64,000 nucleotides of DNA from Raineya sp964654605 (GCA_964654605.1 CAZZLW010000036.1:84614-148613), one strand, 5' to 3'; positions 26,562 to 35,696 are shown, counted from the first letter of the stretch. Program-made: numbers and translations. Notes: a model not told the origin generated them from the sequence alone.

Positions 26562-27826
26562 TTTTTGATAGGAATAATTAAATCTGCACCCGGATAAACG
26601 TCTTTCCGTTCATCTTCTATATCATTGGCACGGATAATTTCAAATTTACTAATGCCGTATTTCTGTGCAATTTGCCAGAGTTCTTCTTTATCCAAAACTT
26701 TATGATAGTCGCGTATGATTACACGCAAACCTGCATCTGCTTTTAGGGTAGTTTTATCAGTAAAACCATTGAGTTGTTTGAGGTGCGAAACAGACATATT
26801 GTACTTTTCCGCAATTTCTTTCAAAGATTCACCTTTTTTAACTTTGTGAATATGAACTTTCTGTAAATTTTCTGCTTTATTTTGGGCTATGCGAATGCTA
26901 TCACGGATAAATTCTTGCTTTCTTACATTACGCACCGAGTCACGTATTTTTTTGATTCGGGCTTGGTCGTAAAGGTTATAGACCAAACGATTTTTTTCAT
27001 CAGTTTCATCAGCAATATCGTAAAGCATAAAAGCCAAAAGAGCGAGTAAAACACCCAAAATCATTACAGGCAGATGCTTAAAGGCGTGTTTTACTTCTAC
27101 TTCCTCTACGGAAACCTCTTCGCTCAGGGCAGTGGCAAATTCAGCACAAGAGTTAAATCGCTCTTTGGGATTTTTTTCGGTTGCTACTGCAATGGCTTCA
27201 TAAATTTTAAGACTAATGCTGTGCTTTTTGGGCAGTTCGGTAGTGCCAAAAAGCATAAAACAAGCAATTTTGCCAAGAGAAAAAATATTACTTTCTATGC
27301 TCAAATTCCCTTTTTGCAATTCTTCGGGACTTTGAAAACTTTTCTCCTGTGGGGCAGAGCCTTCAAAGCCAAGTATTTTCACTTGGTTGCCTTCCAAAAT
27401 GATGTTTTTAGGATTGAGAGCAGGGTGAATAATGCCAATTTGATGAGCCGAAGCTAAAATATCTAAAATTTGCCTAAAAATGCGGAGAGTTTTCTCTTCG
27501 GTGAGTGTGCCATTTTGGATAATGTGCTGCTCCAAAGTGAGCTTGCTTTCCAGATATTCTCTTATCAGGTAGATATTTTCGGGTGTTTCAATCAAATCGT
27601 ACAGCAAAGCTCCTTGTGGGTGAGCGAAACGTAAGTTTTGGGCTTCTCTGCGTAAGTTTTCTTTTGCTTCGTTATTTTGCAAAAAAGCTGAATTGAGCGT
27701 TTTGATAAGCACTTTTCTATCAAAAAGCAAATGCTCGGCAAGGTAGAAATCATAAAAAGATTCGCTACGCAAAAAAGATTTAATCTCGTAATTCAAAAGT
27801 CGCTCTCCTACAAGTTGGGCAGTCAT
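26558..27826 (-). CDS. Pseudokinase-transmembrane-LysM protein
   Basis: 422 residues from the ATG at 27826 (a TTG five codons earlier is less likely). Residues 10-235 have the protein-kinase layout: Lys42 in VLIKTL, Glu61, HPALNPKNI (134-142) in place of HRDxKxxN, GFE (153-155) in place of DFG, and SPE (166-168). Both catalytic aspartates are lost, so it should be inactive as a kinase. A transmembrane helix (MILGVLLALLAFMLYD) follows, then a basic helical linker and two LysM-like domains (KVKKGESLKEIAEKYNM, WQIAQKYGISKFEI). The kinase half is cytosolic; LysM, which binds peptidoglycan, faces the periplasm. Overlaps dxr by four bases. Confidence 0.85.
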   Translation of the reverse strand: MTAQLVGERLLNYEIKSFLRSESFYDFYLAEHLLFDRKVLIKTLNSAFLQNNEAKENLRREAQNLRFAHPQGALLYDLIETPENIYLIREYLESKLTLEQHIIQNGTLTEEKTLRIFRQILDILASAHQIGIIHPALNPKNIILEGNQVKILGFEGSAPQEKSFQSPEELQKGNLSIESNIFSLGKIACFMLFGTTELPKKHSISLKIYEAIAVATEKNPKERFNSCAEFATALSEEVSVEEVEVKHAFKHLPVMILGVLLALLAFMLYDIADETDEKNRLVYNLYDQARIKKIRDSVRNVRKQEFIRDSIRIAQNKAENLQKVHIHKVKKGESLKEIAEKYNMSVSHLKQLNGFTDKTTLKADAGLRVIIRDYHKVLDKEELWQIAQKYGISKFEIIRANDIEDERKDVYPGADLIIPIKK

Positions 27827-27871
27827 AAATGGCAATATCAATTGAAAAGCAAAGTAAAGTTTTTTAGGGCA

Positions 27872-28195
27872 TTAAAGCAAATCATTTTCAAAGAGAAAAT
27901 TTTGATAAGCATTTTGCAATTCTTGAAGCATTTTACCTTCTTTCTGTTTGCTAAGTACCTGAATACCTTGTTCAAATACTTTTTGGGCTTTTTCTATGGC
28001 TTGTAGCTCCCAATAAGCGTGTGCCAGATGATAGTAGTTGGGGGCATAATCAGGGAACTCTTGCCATACTTTTTCATAATAAGGTAGGGCTTCCACAAGG
28101 CTATATTTGCGGTATTCGGTAGCGAGTGCATACCAATTGAAAGGATTTTGAGGCTCTTCTTGGGCAAATTTGTGCAGAAGTTCTAATCTTGACAC
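27872..28195 (-). CDS. Small TPR protein
   Basis: 107 residues with about two and a half tetratricopeptide repeats (NWYALATEYRKYSLVEALPY, YYHLAHAYWELQAIEKAQKV). No signal peptide, so cytosolic. The start is a GTG at 28195; no ATG lies upstream in frame. It ends 45 bases before the pseudokinase gene on the same strand and is probably in that operon. Partner unknown. Confidence 0.7.
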   Translation of the reverse strand: MSRLELLHKFAQEEPQNPFNWYALATEYRKYSLVEALPYYEKVWQEFPDYAPNYYHLAHAYWELQAIEKAQKVFEQGIQVLSKQKEGKMLQELQNAYQNFLFENDLL

Positions 28196-28239
28196 AAAAG
28201 GATAGGTTTTTTCAGAAAAAATATCAGCAAAAAGGTAAT

Positions 28240-28385
28240 TATTACGTTAAAAAAGTTTGAAAGTTCAAAAGGTTTAAGAGTTTGAGGTATAAGTTTTACT
28301 CCGTCTAAAATTCCAATGTTCTAAATCCTGTTTCCTGCTTTTTGTTTCCTGTTTCTATACTACAAATTAGACCTAAACAATTAGC
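28240..28385 (-). repeat. Dispersed intergenic repeat, copy B
   Basis: Read on the minus strand it carries TAATTGTTTAGGTCTAATTTG, GTAGTATAGAAACAGGA, GGAAACAGGATTTAGAA, AGACGGAGTAAAAC and AACGTAATAATTAC in that order. It is the most complete copy of the four and has an internal duplication of the AAACAGGA block. It fills the gap between the TPR gene and the response regulator. Confidence 0.65.
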
Positions 28386-28395
28386 AAAAAAGAAA

Positions 28396-28422
28396 GTTTA
28401 AGGCAATAAGCAAGCCTTAAAC
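28396..28422 (-). terminator. Terminator of the response regulator gene
   Basis: GTTTAAGGC (28396-28404) pairs with GCCTTAAAC (28414-28422). On the minus strand it is followed by TTTCTTTTTT. It lies just after the response regulator stop codon. Confidence 0.75.
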
Positions 28423-28434
28423 CCTCAAAATATT

Positions 28435-28869
28435 TTAAGCATTAAGCGACTGCAATAGATTTTTTACTTCTTCCAGAGCTTCGTTGCTAAGCGGCTTGGT
28501 AATAAATTTGATAACATAGTCGTTATCTACGATTTTTTCAATATCTCGCTTGTTATCCGAACTGGAAAGAATGGCTATTTTACACTTATTTTTTACGCTT
28601 TCAGGGAACATTTCAAACTCAAAAAGGAACACAAAGCCATCTACAATAGGCATATTGATATCCAAAAAAATCAAATCAGGTAAATTTTCAGGATTATTTT
28701 GGTTTTCTTCCAAATATTGCAAGGCACTTTTACCCGAATTTTTTACTTCTACACGCTTGGCAAACTTGGAAAGCTCAATAATTCGCCTGCTGATGAAGTT
28801 GTCGGTATCGTTATCATCTACCAACATTACAAGGTCTAACATATCGCTAAAAGGCTTAGATGAAGTCAT
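28435..28869 (-). CDS. Single-domain response regulator
   Basis: 144 residues, receiver domain only. Acidic pair Asp18-Asp19 in MLVDDNDTD, phospho-acceptor Asp70 in LIFLDINMPIVDGFV, switch Ser in AILSSSD and Lys125 in FITKPLS. No output domain, so it acts through protein contact or as a phosphorelay carrier. The nearest kinase in the window is 22 kb away, so its partner is unknown. Its own terminator marks it as a single-gene unit. Confidence 0.92.
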   Translation of the reverse strand: MTSSKPFSDMLDLVMLVDDNDTDNFISRRIIELSKFAKRVEVKNSGKSALQYLEENQNNPENLPDLIFLDINMPIVDGFVFLFEFEMFPESVKNKCKIAILSSSDNKRDIEKIVDNDYVIKFITKPLSNEALEEVKNLLQSLNA

Positions 28870-28999
28870 TTTTTACAAGATTTACAAATATGCAAAACTT
28901 TTGCAAAAGAAACAAACGCAAAAGTAGAAAAGTTTTTCTTTTCGCTTTGTTGCAATTTAATTCTAAAACTTACTCGTGGAAAAATTGTTTTTATTTTTG

Positions 29000-29668
29000 C
29001 TAAAAACTTAAATATTTCCAGAGCAAGCCCAAACGTTCTTGGTCGGTATCGGCAAAGATGGGTTCTTGGTGGAATTTGGCAACTATTTCGTATTCAAAAC
29101 GTTCAAAAGTGGCTACAATTCGTGTGAGGTCAGTCTGATTGATTTTCATTAGTACATACAAACGCAGTGGCTCATTAGGAATAGTTTGGGTGGTGAGATA
29201 TAAAATTTTGGCGTTATTACATTCTACCAAGCGGGCTATTTCGGTAAGCGAATAATCCAACTGATTGACCGCTACAATGAGAATACTGCCAACTTCCTGA
29301 AAAGCATAGCTTTGCCCAATATGTTTCAAGACATCTTGCGAAGTAATAGCACCTTGATATTTCCCTTCTCTATCCGTTACTACCACCAAATTGTTCTGCT
29401 CATTAAAGTAAGGAATAGTTTCTAACCAATGCTGATTGTCATAAATAAAAGTATTGCTGAACTGCAAGGGCAGATTTTCAAGGCTAATGTTTTCCTCAAA
29501 AACATCTAACAGGGTACTTTCGGAAAGCAAACCTTTGTAGAAACCGTTTTCATCAATACAAGGCAAAAAAGAGCAGTGCAAATTTTCCATCATTTGCAGG
29601 GCTTTTTCGGTGTTTTCTCCTTCCCTGATAGGTCTGATATAAGGATTTAGGACATCTTGCACTGCCAT
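29000..29668 (-). CDS. CBS-domain protein with ACT-like tail
   Basis: 222 residues. A CBS pair spans residues 1-120 (VQDVLNPYIRPIREGENTEK, NNLVVVTDREGKYQGAITSQ), which in other proteins bind adenosine nucleotides as an energy sensor. Residues about 130-205 (SILIVAVNQLDYSLTEIARLV, PLRLYVLMKIN) look like an ACT-type fold. Similar CBS-ACT proteins in Bacteroidota lie beside acetoin-utilisation-like genes; none is near here. No enzyme domain. Confidence 0.82.
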   Translation of the reverse strand: MAVQDVLNPYIRPIREGENTEKALQMMENLHCSFLPCIDENGFYKGLLSESTLLDVFEENISLENLPLQFSNTFIYDNQHWLETIPYFNEQNNLVVVTDREGKYQGAITSQDVLKHIGQSYAFQEVGSILIVAVNQLDYSLTEIARLVECNNAKILYLTTQTIPNEPLRLYVLMKINQTDLTRIVATFERFEYEIVAKFHQEPIFADTDQERLGLLWKYLSF

Positions 29669-29731
29669 AGTTTTGAGGTTTTAGAGTACAAACGCTAATA
29701 TGCAAAAATTCTGTATAAAAAACAACAAAAT

Positions 29732-30511
29732 CTATGCAACTTGTTTGCTCTGAATAGGATTTCTTTGTAAGAAACTTCGCAGAATTTTATTAAACTTGTC
29801 GGGGTGTTCCATCATAGGGGCGTGTCCGCACTTATCAATGAAACGAAGTTCTGTATTGGGCATTAGGGCATCAAATTCGTAGGCAACCAGTGGCGGAGTG
29901 ATAGTATCGTTCAGTCCCCATACCAAAAGCGTAGGAACATAGATGCTGGGAATATCTTTTGCCATATTATGTCTTTGAGCCGATTTGGCAATAGCCACGA
30001 TTTTCATACACTTGGGTATGCTCTTGGTAATTTCAAAAACCTCTAAAACAAGCTCTTCGGTTGCAGTTTTGGGGTCGTAGAAGGTGTATTCTACGCGGTC
30101 TTTGATGTATTCATAACTGCCTCGCTTGGGATAAGAGCCGCCCATTGTGTTTTCAAAAAGCCCCGAACTGCCTGTAAGAACCAATCTCCTTACATTTGCT
30201 TGGTTTCTGAGCGTATAATTCAAGGCAATGTGTCCGCCCAAAGAATTTCCAAGTAGCGTTAGGTCAGTCAATTTTTTCTGATTGACAAACTTTTCAATAA
30301 AATCGGTAAGCCCTTCAATACCCGTACTGGTAAGCGGCAAATCGTAAATCGGCATCATTGGAATTACGACACGATAATCTTTGGAAAACTCTGTAACAAC
30401 ATCTTTCCAGTTGCTCAAAGCTCCGAAAAGTCCGTGTAAAAGGAGCAAAATTTCCCCTTGTCCTTCATCAATATAAGTGAAATCTCCTTCTTTTTTGATA
30501 TTGAGTTCCAT
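29732..30511 (-). CDS. Alpha/beta hydrolase
   Basis: 259 residues from ATG 30511; a TTG-started extension adds a non-conserved tail and is rejected. Oxyanion motif LLLLHGLFGALSNW, nucleophile elbow GNSLGGHI with Ser, catalytic Asp in WGLNDTITPP and His in CGHAPMMEHPDKF are all present. This layout is typical of MhpC/PcaD-like esterases and ring-cleavage hydrolases. Cytosolic. Substrate unknown; no catabolic neighbours. Confidence 0.9.
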   Translation of the reverse strand: MELNIKKEGDFTYIDEGQGEILLLLHGLFGALSNWKDVVTEFSKDYRVVIPMMPIYDLPLTSTGIEGLTDFIEKFVNQKKLTDLTLLGNSLGGHIALNYTLRNQANVRRLVLTGSSGLFENTMGGSYPKRGSYEYIKDRVEYTFYDPKTATEELVLEVFEITKSIPKCMKIVAIAKSAQRHNMAKDIPSIYVPTLLVWGLNDTITPPLVAYEFDALMPNTELRFIDKCGHAPMMEHPDKFNKILRSFLQRNPIQSKQVA

Positions 30512-30576
30512 ACTTGCTTGATTTATTTTGCACAAATTTGCTCTTTTTTCGGAATTATGCAAAGAATAAACAAAAA

Positions 30577-30604
30577 AACCTCATAGATATTCATCTATGA
30601 GGTT
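30577..30604 (-). terminator. Terminator of the DUF4397 gene
   Basis: AACCTCATAGAT (30577-30588) pairs with ATCTATGAGGTT (30593-30604). The minus strand continues into a seven-T run. It separates the DUF4397 gene from the hydrolase. Confidence 0.85.
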
Positions 30605-30623
30605 GTAAAAATTAGGCTTTCAA

Positions 30624-31889
30624 TTAGTTCATACGGATAATATCGCACTTATAGCCTTTGGTAGCATTGCCGTGCAGAATAATGGTATAAATACCGCCTG
30701 ATACAAAATTGAAAGTTACGTTTTTAGAAAGCACAGGTGTTGTGTGTCTGCGATTAGGGAAATAAAAGTTGAAGGTATATGCACCCGCAGGGCGAGTAGA
30801 ATAGTTGGTTACAGGCACGGAGAAAGTATAGTTAGGAATATCCTCGCCGTCTGTATTTCTTTCTATACCAATAAAGCTCAAACTTGTATTGTTGGCTGTA
30901 TAGCTTCTGGTAAAAAATCCGTAAGGATTGGTAGTGGTAGGAGCGGGGATATAACGAGAACGTGAAGCCAAAGAGTCTCTTCTGGCTCTCAGAGTATCCA
31001 ATGTAGCAGGTGGAGCCCCTTGGTCGGCAATAAAACGAGTACCCGTAGGAGGGTTAGGGAACACAAGCATAGGTCTTCTATCTACGTTCATAGGAGCAGG
31101 TCCAGAGTTATTGGCTGTAAGCAAATGCACATCTCCCAAATCAGAGGCAAAATTTAGGAAACGAATGGCAGTACTACCTGCCGCTGGAGTGGCAGGCAAG
31201 GTTTCTGTAATTATAGTTGCTCCTTCGGCGGTAGCTCCTGATGTAGTACCCAAAACACCTCTCAAAAAGATAGAAGTAAGACTACCCGCATTCAAGTTGG
31301 TATTTACACGTAGCAATTGGGAAGCCTGTTCGCCAAGAGCATTGGTAAAGGTGATATTTCTTCTGCCACCAGGTATGAAAACACCTACTTCTTGCTGTGC
31401 AGGAACTACTTCTACGCCATTGATAACAGAAGCCGCCACTGCTTGGGCAAAGCTGGTAAAAGGAGAGTTAGTAATTATACCCGCAGGAGGCGTACCCGTG
31501 AAGGCAATACCTGCATAAGAACTGGATTGTTCGGGGGCACCTGCAATGCCTGCAAAACTTGCCGAAGCAGGGTATTTACGATTGAGTGGTATTATATTAG
31601 TTCCTTCCAAACGAAAATTTTGGCTGAAAATCAAGCCTCTTGTTCCGTTGAGGTTAGGAATTTCTTGTCCATCTACATTGATAGCAAAGAAAGCGTTAGG
31701 GCTATTATCAGGGTCAGGGTTGAAATCTACAAGAGCATTGAATACCATTATACGAGCATTGTTGGCATTGGTACGAGCCAAAGGGGCAATGGTAGCCTGA
31801 TTTACCTGCGGTACAGGATAATTAGGACGGCAAGCAAACATTCCAGCACCTGCCAGAGCCATTAGTCCGAGTAGTTTGAAGTTTTTCAT
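30624..31889 (-). CDS. DUF4397-domain lipoprotein
   Basis: 421 residues. The signal MKNFKLLGLMALAGAGMFAC ends with a lipobox Cys20. The mature part contains DUF4397-type repeats (ARIMVFNALVDFNPDPDN, IRFLNFASDLGDVHLLT, RPAGAYTFNFYF, GGIYTIILHG). Domain function is unknown; members are cell-surface proteins. It lies 59 bases downstream of the Oar-like TonB receptor on the same strand, as SusD-like or other lipoprotein partners often do, but no SusD features are present. Ligand unknown. Confidence 0.85.
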   Translation of the reverse strand: MKNFKLLGLMALAGAGMFACRPNYPVPQVNQATIAPLARTNANNARIMVFNALVDFNPDPDNSPNAFFAINVDGQEIPNLNGTRGLIFSQNFRLEGTNIIPLNRKYPASASFAGIAGAPEQSSSYAGIAFTGTPPAGIITNSPFTSFAQAVAASVINGVEVVPAQQEVGVFIPGGRRNITFTNALGEQASQLLRVNTNLNAGSLTSIFLRGVLGTTSGATAEGATIITETLPATPAAGSTAIRFLNFASDLGDVHLLTANNSGPAPMNVDRRPMLVFPNPPTGTRFIADQGAPPATLDTLRARRDSLASRSRYIPAPTTTNPYGFFTRSYTANNTSLSFIGIERNTDGEDIPNYTFSVPVTNYSTRPAGAYTFNFYFPNRRHTTPVLSKNVTFNFVSGGIYTIILHGNATKGYKCDIIRMN

Positions 31890-31911
31890 ATCTTTTCTTT
31901 TTAGGGTTTAG

Positions 31912-31935
31912 AAAGAGGGGAGTTTGCCCCTCTTT
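31912..31935 (-). other. Stem-loop between TonB receptor and DUF4397 gene
   Basis: AAAGAGGGG (31912-31920) pairs with CCCCTCTTT (31927-31935) with a six-base loop. On the minus strand no T-run follows, so a processing or differential-stability hairpin fits better than a terminator. Confidence 0.6.
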
Positions 31936-31948
31936 GGTTTATACCTTT

Positions 31949-34900
31949 TTATTCAAAAATGTAACGAGCTCCCAATTGGATTTGCCATTGTGAAGCAAAA
32001 TTGTTCAAGTTATTTTGGAAACTTACGTTTCGCTCTCCTGTTTGCGAATTTACAAGTTCTCTGTATTCAAACACAGGTCTGCCACTGGGCGATTCGTAAC
32101 CTACAAAGTTTAGTAACTGAGGACGAATAGGAGATTTCACAACACCCCAGTTAGGTGAAATCATATTGGTAAAGTTGATGATATCCACGGTGAATTGCAA
32201 TGTGTTTTTACCAAATTTGAAATCTTGCCAAATACGCAAATCAGATTTGAACACCCAAGGAGCTTCAGCACCATTACGCTCTGCGTAGCGTCCTCTGTTT
32301 TTGCTCAAATATTTATCCTGACGAATGTAAGCATCCAATTCTTCCCAAATTTGGTCAGGATTGCGAGTATCGCCTACGCTCAAAGCAGGAACAAGGATAA
32401 TCTCTTCTTTGGAGCGAGGAATATACATCAAATCGTTTCCTTGTACGTTATCGCCGTTCAAGTCGCCGCCTACGGTATAAGAGAAGTTATTACCTGAGCG
32501 GGCTTCGGCAAAAATAGAAATACCTGTTGCAAAATATTTGGCATATTCTTTTTTCCAAGAAGCCGAAGCAATGAAGCGGTGTAGCTGTTGGTTGGCGGAG
32601 TAAGATAGTTGGGGTGCATTGGGGTCGCCTACCACAGGGTTTCCGTTGAAGAAACTGCTTGCAGTAGCCGCAAGACCAGAGTTAATATCCCAAGAAGGTC
32701 CGTAATTGTAGGCAAGTGAGGCAAAGAAGCCATTTTCAAATTGCTTTTGCAATTGCAAGGTAACAGCTCCTGACCAGCCCTGATTTGAGTTATCCAATAC
32801 AAAGGCATTGGTAATATTAGAGTTGATACGAGTAGCATTACCACCTACATAACGCAATCTGCCATCACCGGGTACGATACCCACAGGGGCAGAAAGGTTT
32901 GCATTACGAACATAAACAGCATTGATATCTTTGGTAAAAGATAAATCTAAGGAAGCAGAAAGACCTTCACCAAGCAATATATCACCACCCAAATTGCTTC
33001 TCCAAACCTGAGGGAAACGGAAATTGGGAGAAGTAACATTGATTTCATAAGAAGCAGGAATTTGTCCTACGGCATTGGCAGGTCTGTAAGCAAAAGGGTC
33101 AGGGTTGAAAGGACGACCTGCAGCGGCAGAACCAGTTTCAAAAATAGAACCAAACAATGCCCCCGTGTTGCTGGCTTGGTTACTCATCCATACAAAAGGA
33201 ATACGTCCTGTAAATACACCTGTACCACCACGTACTTGCAAACTTCTATCGCCATATACGTCCCAATTGAAGCCAATTCTTGGAGACCATAAGATATGAG
33301 CATCAGGGAATTTGCCTACATCAAGCACTTCTTGGTTGGCAAAACGCAATTCTCTTACAGCAGGGTTATCAATAGGGCTTTTGGGGAAGAAAGGTACATC
33401 AGCTCTTACACCCAAAGTAACCTTGATTTTATCATTAGGTTTCCATTCGTCTTGTACATAAAAACCTACTTGGGCGGCTTCAAAGAAAGCAAAAGGCACT
33501 TCTTCGGTAGTAGCAGAGTAGCGGTAAGAGAATAGTGTAGGTCTGCCTAAACCTGTACTGGGTCCGATAGGCGTAGGCGTACCCGCAGGAGCACTATTAT
33601 AGAAATCGGCAAGGGTAGCAAAACGATAACGGCTATAAAAATCAGCCATAAAACCATTACGGAATTTGTAATACTCGTTAGCAGTACCTATTGTAATGGT
33701 GTGCTTACCTTTGTAGATATTGAAGTTATTAGAAAGTTGGAAAACGTCAGAATCCAAAAGGTTATTGGCAGAAAAAGGCTCATAACCGAAAGAAGTAAGG
33801 TTTTGGTTACTACCGTTTTCAATATCCACAAAAGGGAAAATGCGACCGGGTGAGCCACGGAAATCACGGAAACCTGTCCAGCCTGCAATAAAATTATTAG
33901 AAAACTTATTGCCGATAGTGCTATTTACTTCTGCAATAATAGAGTTGTAGTTGTTGTTGATGTTGTAATTACCATTTTGGAAAGGAAGCGAGTTAGGTCC
34001 GTTTTGTCTGCCACCCTGAGCACCTGAGTTGCTCATTTGTACATCTCTGTAAGATTTCAGATAAGTGTAGCGGAGTGTGGCACGGGTGTTGTTGGTTACG
34101 TTCCAATCCAAACGAGCCAAGATTTTTTGGCTTTCGGTAAGCATATCGTAGCTATCAATAGGTCCTGGGTCGTAGTTGTAGGTATTGATAAGGAACTGAC
34201 GCAATTCATCAGCTTGCTGACCTGTGATACGTGAAACGTTTCCACCTTGTCCGCGGTCTGCTACGAATTGTCCTACGGGGTCGGTGCGTTTTTCAAGTTC
34301 GCCACTCAAAAAGAAAAACAATTTGTTTTTAATGATAGGACCTCCTACACGCAAACCGCCTTGGTAGTAGTTGAAATTTAGAAGCTGGTTGCTCAAATCG
34401 GTTTCACCTACTTTTGTTCCTACCATATTATTATTACGGAAAAAGTAATAGGCAGAACCTTTCACGTTGTTTGTACCACTACGCGTTACGGCATTGATAC
34501 CTGCACCTGTAAAACCACCCTGACGAACATCATAAGGAGCGATATTTACCTGAATTTCTTCCAAAGCGTCTAAGCTAATGGGTTGGGAATTGGTTTGTCC
34601 ACCGGGCAAAGAAGCCAAACCAAAAGAATTATTGAAAATAGAGCCGTCAATAGAAAGGTTATTGAAAAGGTTGTTTCTACCGCCAAAGTTTGTACCCGAA
34701 CTTTGAGGTACAAGGCGTGTCATATCGGTGAAACTACGAGAAATGGTAGGCATTGTTTGGAGAGCCGTGCTGTTGATGTTGGTAGAGGCACCTGTGCGGT
34801 CAGCATTGAAAATAGCATCTTTTTGCCCAACCACCTGAATAGCGGCGATTTCATCGCTTTCTTCTTTCATTGTGTAATTGAGAACGGTGTTTTGTCCAAG

Positions 34901-35203
34901 GCTCAAAGAAGGGATTTCATCTTTGATAGTGGCGTACCCAACCGCTGTGATTTCTACGGTGTAAGGACCGCCAATACGCAAGTTAGGCAAATTGAAACTA
35001 CCATCATCTTGGGTAGCTGTGCCATATCTTGTTCCCGAAGGGGTGTGAATGACTATCACAGTTGCCCCCGGCACACCTGTCTTTTTAGCATCAAGAATTC
35101 TACCACTCATACTGGCTGTGGTAACTCCTTGCGAGAAACCTTTGTACGAAAAAACCAAAAGTCCTAAGATACAAAGGAATTTGAGGTAACTAAATTGTTT
35201 CAT
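31949..35203 (-). CDS. Oar-like TonB-dependent receptor
   Basis: 1084 residues from ATG 35203. Signal peptide (FLCILGLLVFSYKGFSQ), carboxypeptidase-regulatory-like domain (MSGRILDAKKTGVPGATV), plug (SRSFTDMTRLVPQSSGT, GGFTGAGINAVTRSGTNNVK) and a long barrel ending in a Phe-containing strand (QIQLGARYIFE). The plug wording, TRSGTNNVKGSAYYFFRN, is that of the Oar/OmpA-related receptors of Myxococcus and Bacteroidota. The ligand is unknown. Probably an operon with the DUF4397 lipoprotein downstream. A -7 box lies at 35228-35235. Confidence 0.92.
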   Translation of the reverse strand: MKQFSYLKFLCILGLLVFSYKGFSQGVTTASMSGRILDAKKTGVPGATVIVIHTPSGTRYGTATQDDGSFNLPNLRIGGPYTVEITAVGYATIKDEIPSLSLGQNTVLNYTMKEESDEIAAIQVVGQKDAIFNADRTGASTNINSTALQTMPTISRSFTDMTRLVPQSSGTNFGGRNNLFNNLSIDGSIFNNSFGLASLPGGQTNSQPISLDALEEIQVNIAPYDVRQGGFTGAGINAVTRSGTNNVKGSAYYFFRNNNMVGTKVGETDLSNQLLNFNYYQGGLRVGGPIIKNKLFFFLSGELEKRTDPVGQFVADRGQGGNVSRITGQQADELRQFLINTYNYDPGPIDSYDMLTESQKILARLDWNVTNNTRATLRYTYLKSYRDVQMSNSGAQGGRQNGPNSLPFQNGNYNINNNYNSIIAEVNSTIGNKFSNNFIAGWTGFRDFRGSPGRIFPFVDIENGSNQNLTSFGYEPFSANNLLDSDVFQLSNNFNIYKGKHTITIGTANEYYKFRNGFMADFYSRYRFATLADFYNSAPAGTPTPIGPSTGLGRPTLFSYRYSATTEEVPFAFFEAAQVGFYVQDEWKPNDKIKVTLGVRADVPFFPKSPIDNPAVRELRFANQEVLDVGKFPDAHILWSPRIGFNWDVYGDRSLQVRGGTGVFTGRIPFVWMSNQASNTGALFGSIFETGSAAAGRPFNPDPFAYRPANAVGQIPASYEINVTSPNFRFPQVWRSNLGGDILLGEGLSASLDLSFTKDINAVYVRNANLSAPVGIVPGDGRLRYVGGNATRINSNITNAFVLDNSNQGWSGAVTLQLQKQFENGFFASLAYNYGPSWDINSGLAATASSFFNGNPVVGDPNAPQLSYSANQQLHRFIASASWKKEYAKYFATGISIFAEARSGNNFSYTVGGDLNGDNVQGNDLMYIPRSKEEIILVPALSVGDTRNPDQIWEELDAYIRQDKYLSKNRGRYAERNGAEAPWVFKSDLRIWQDFKFGKNTLQFTVDIINFTNMISPNWGVVKSPIRPQLLNFVGYESPSGRPVFEYRELVNSQTGERNVSFQNNLNNFASQWQIQLGARYIFE

Positions 35204-35227
35204 ACGTTTTAGTTTAATTTTTCGGTG

Positions 35228-35235
35228 CAAAATTA
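35228..35235 (-). promoter_or_regulatory. -7 box of the Oar-like receptor
   Basis: On the minus strand TAATTTTG, an exact TANNTTTG, 25 bases before the start. No TTTG is found at -33. Confidence 0.4.
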
Positions 35236-35431
35236 AGGCATTGTTTGATAACTCATTCATAACTAATGTTAAAAATTTGTTACGTTTTCAAAAAATCTAT
35301 GGTGCTTTCTTGCGATGAAAAGAAAAATTAGTGTGGGAAAGTTTTTTGCTAAATATTTGAAAATCAAAAAACAAAACTCTGCCAATTTTGAAAGTTATTT
35401 CAGCCTTAATATAAATTTTTCAAAGCATTTG
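35236..35431. other. Divergent intergenic region before rpmH
   Basis: The 301-base stretch between the receptor start and rpmH holds only the two divergent promoter elements at its ends. The middle is AT-rich with no open frame, hairpin or repeat that I can support. Confidence 0.5.
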
Positions 35432-35463
35432 TTTGCAAAGTAAAAAGTATTCCGCTATATTTG
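35432..35463 (+). promoter_or_regulatory. Promoter of rpmH-rnpA
   Basis: TTTG (35432-35435), 20-base spacer, TATATTTG (35456-35463); both boxes are exact consensus. The transcript should begin near 35470, leaving a leader of about 35 bases before rpmH. Confidence 0.75.
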
Positions 35464-35504
35464 CAGGCTCAAAAAAGGATTGAATCACCAAATCATAAAA
35501 TTTT

Positions 35505-35663
35505 ATGAAAAGAACCTATCAACCTTCCAACAGAAAACGCCGCAACAAACACGGCTTTCGTGAAAGAATGAGTACGCCCGGCGGTAGAAGAGTGCTTGCG
35601 GCTCGCCGTGCCAGAGGTAGAAAAAAGCTCACCGTTTCTGACGAAAGAAAACACAAAGGATAA
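35505..35663 (+). CDS. rpmH: 50S ribosomal protein L34
   Basis: 52 residues, MKRTYQPSNRKRRNKHGF to the KKLTVSDERKHKG end. The very basic sequence with the family core RMSTPGGRRVLAARRARGRK is diagnostic. L34 sits in domain I/II of 23S rRNA in the large subunit. rnpA follows 33 bases later, the order found in nearly all bacteria. It is short and easily missed by gene finders. Confidence 0.98.
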   Translation: MKRTYQPSNRKRRNKHGFRERMSTPGGRRVLAARRARGRKKLTVSDERKHKG

Positions 35664-35696
35664 CAAAAAAGCAGAGGAGAGGTTAAAGCTATTTTG

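Noticed and set aside
30512..30562. N-terminal extension of the alpha/beta hydrolase
   Set aside because: It starts from a TTG and adds 17 polar residues with no similarity to the family; ATG 30511 is preferred.
35236..35431. Replication origin near rpmH-rnpA
   Set aside because: In many bacteria oriC lies near rpmH, but no dnaA gene and no cluster of DnaA boxes is visible in this stretch.
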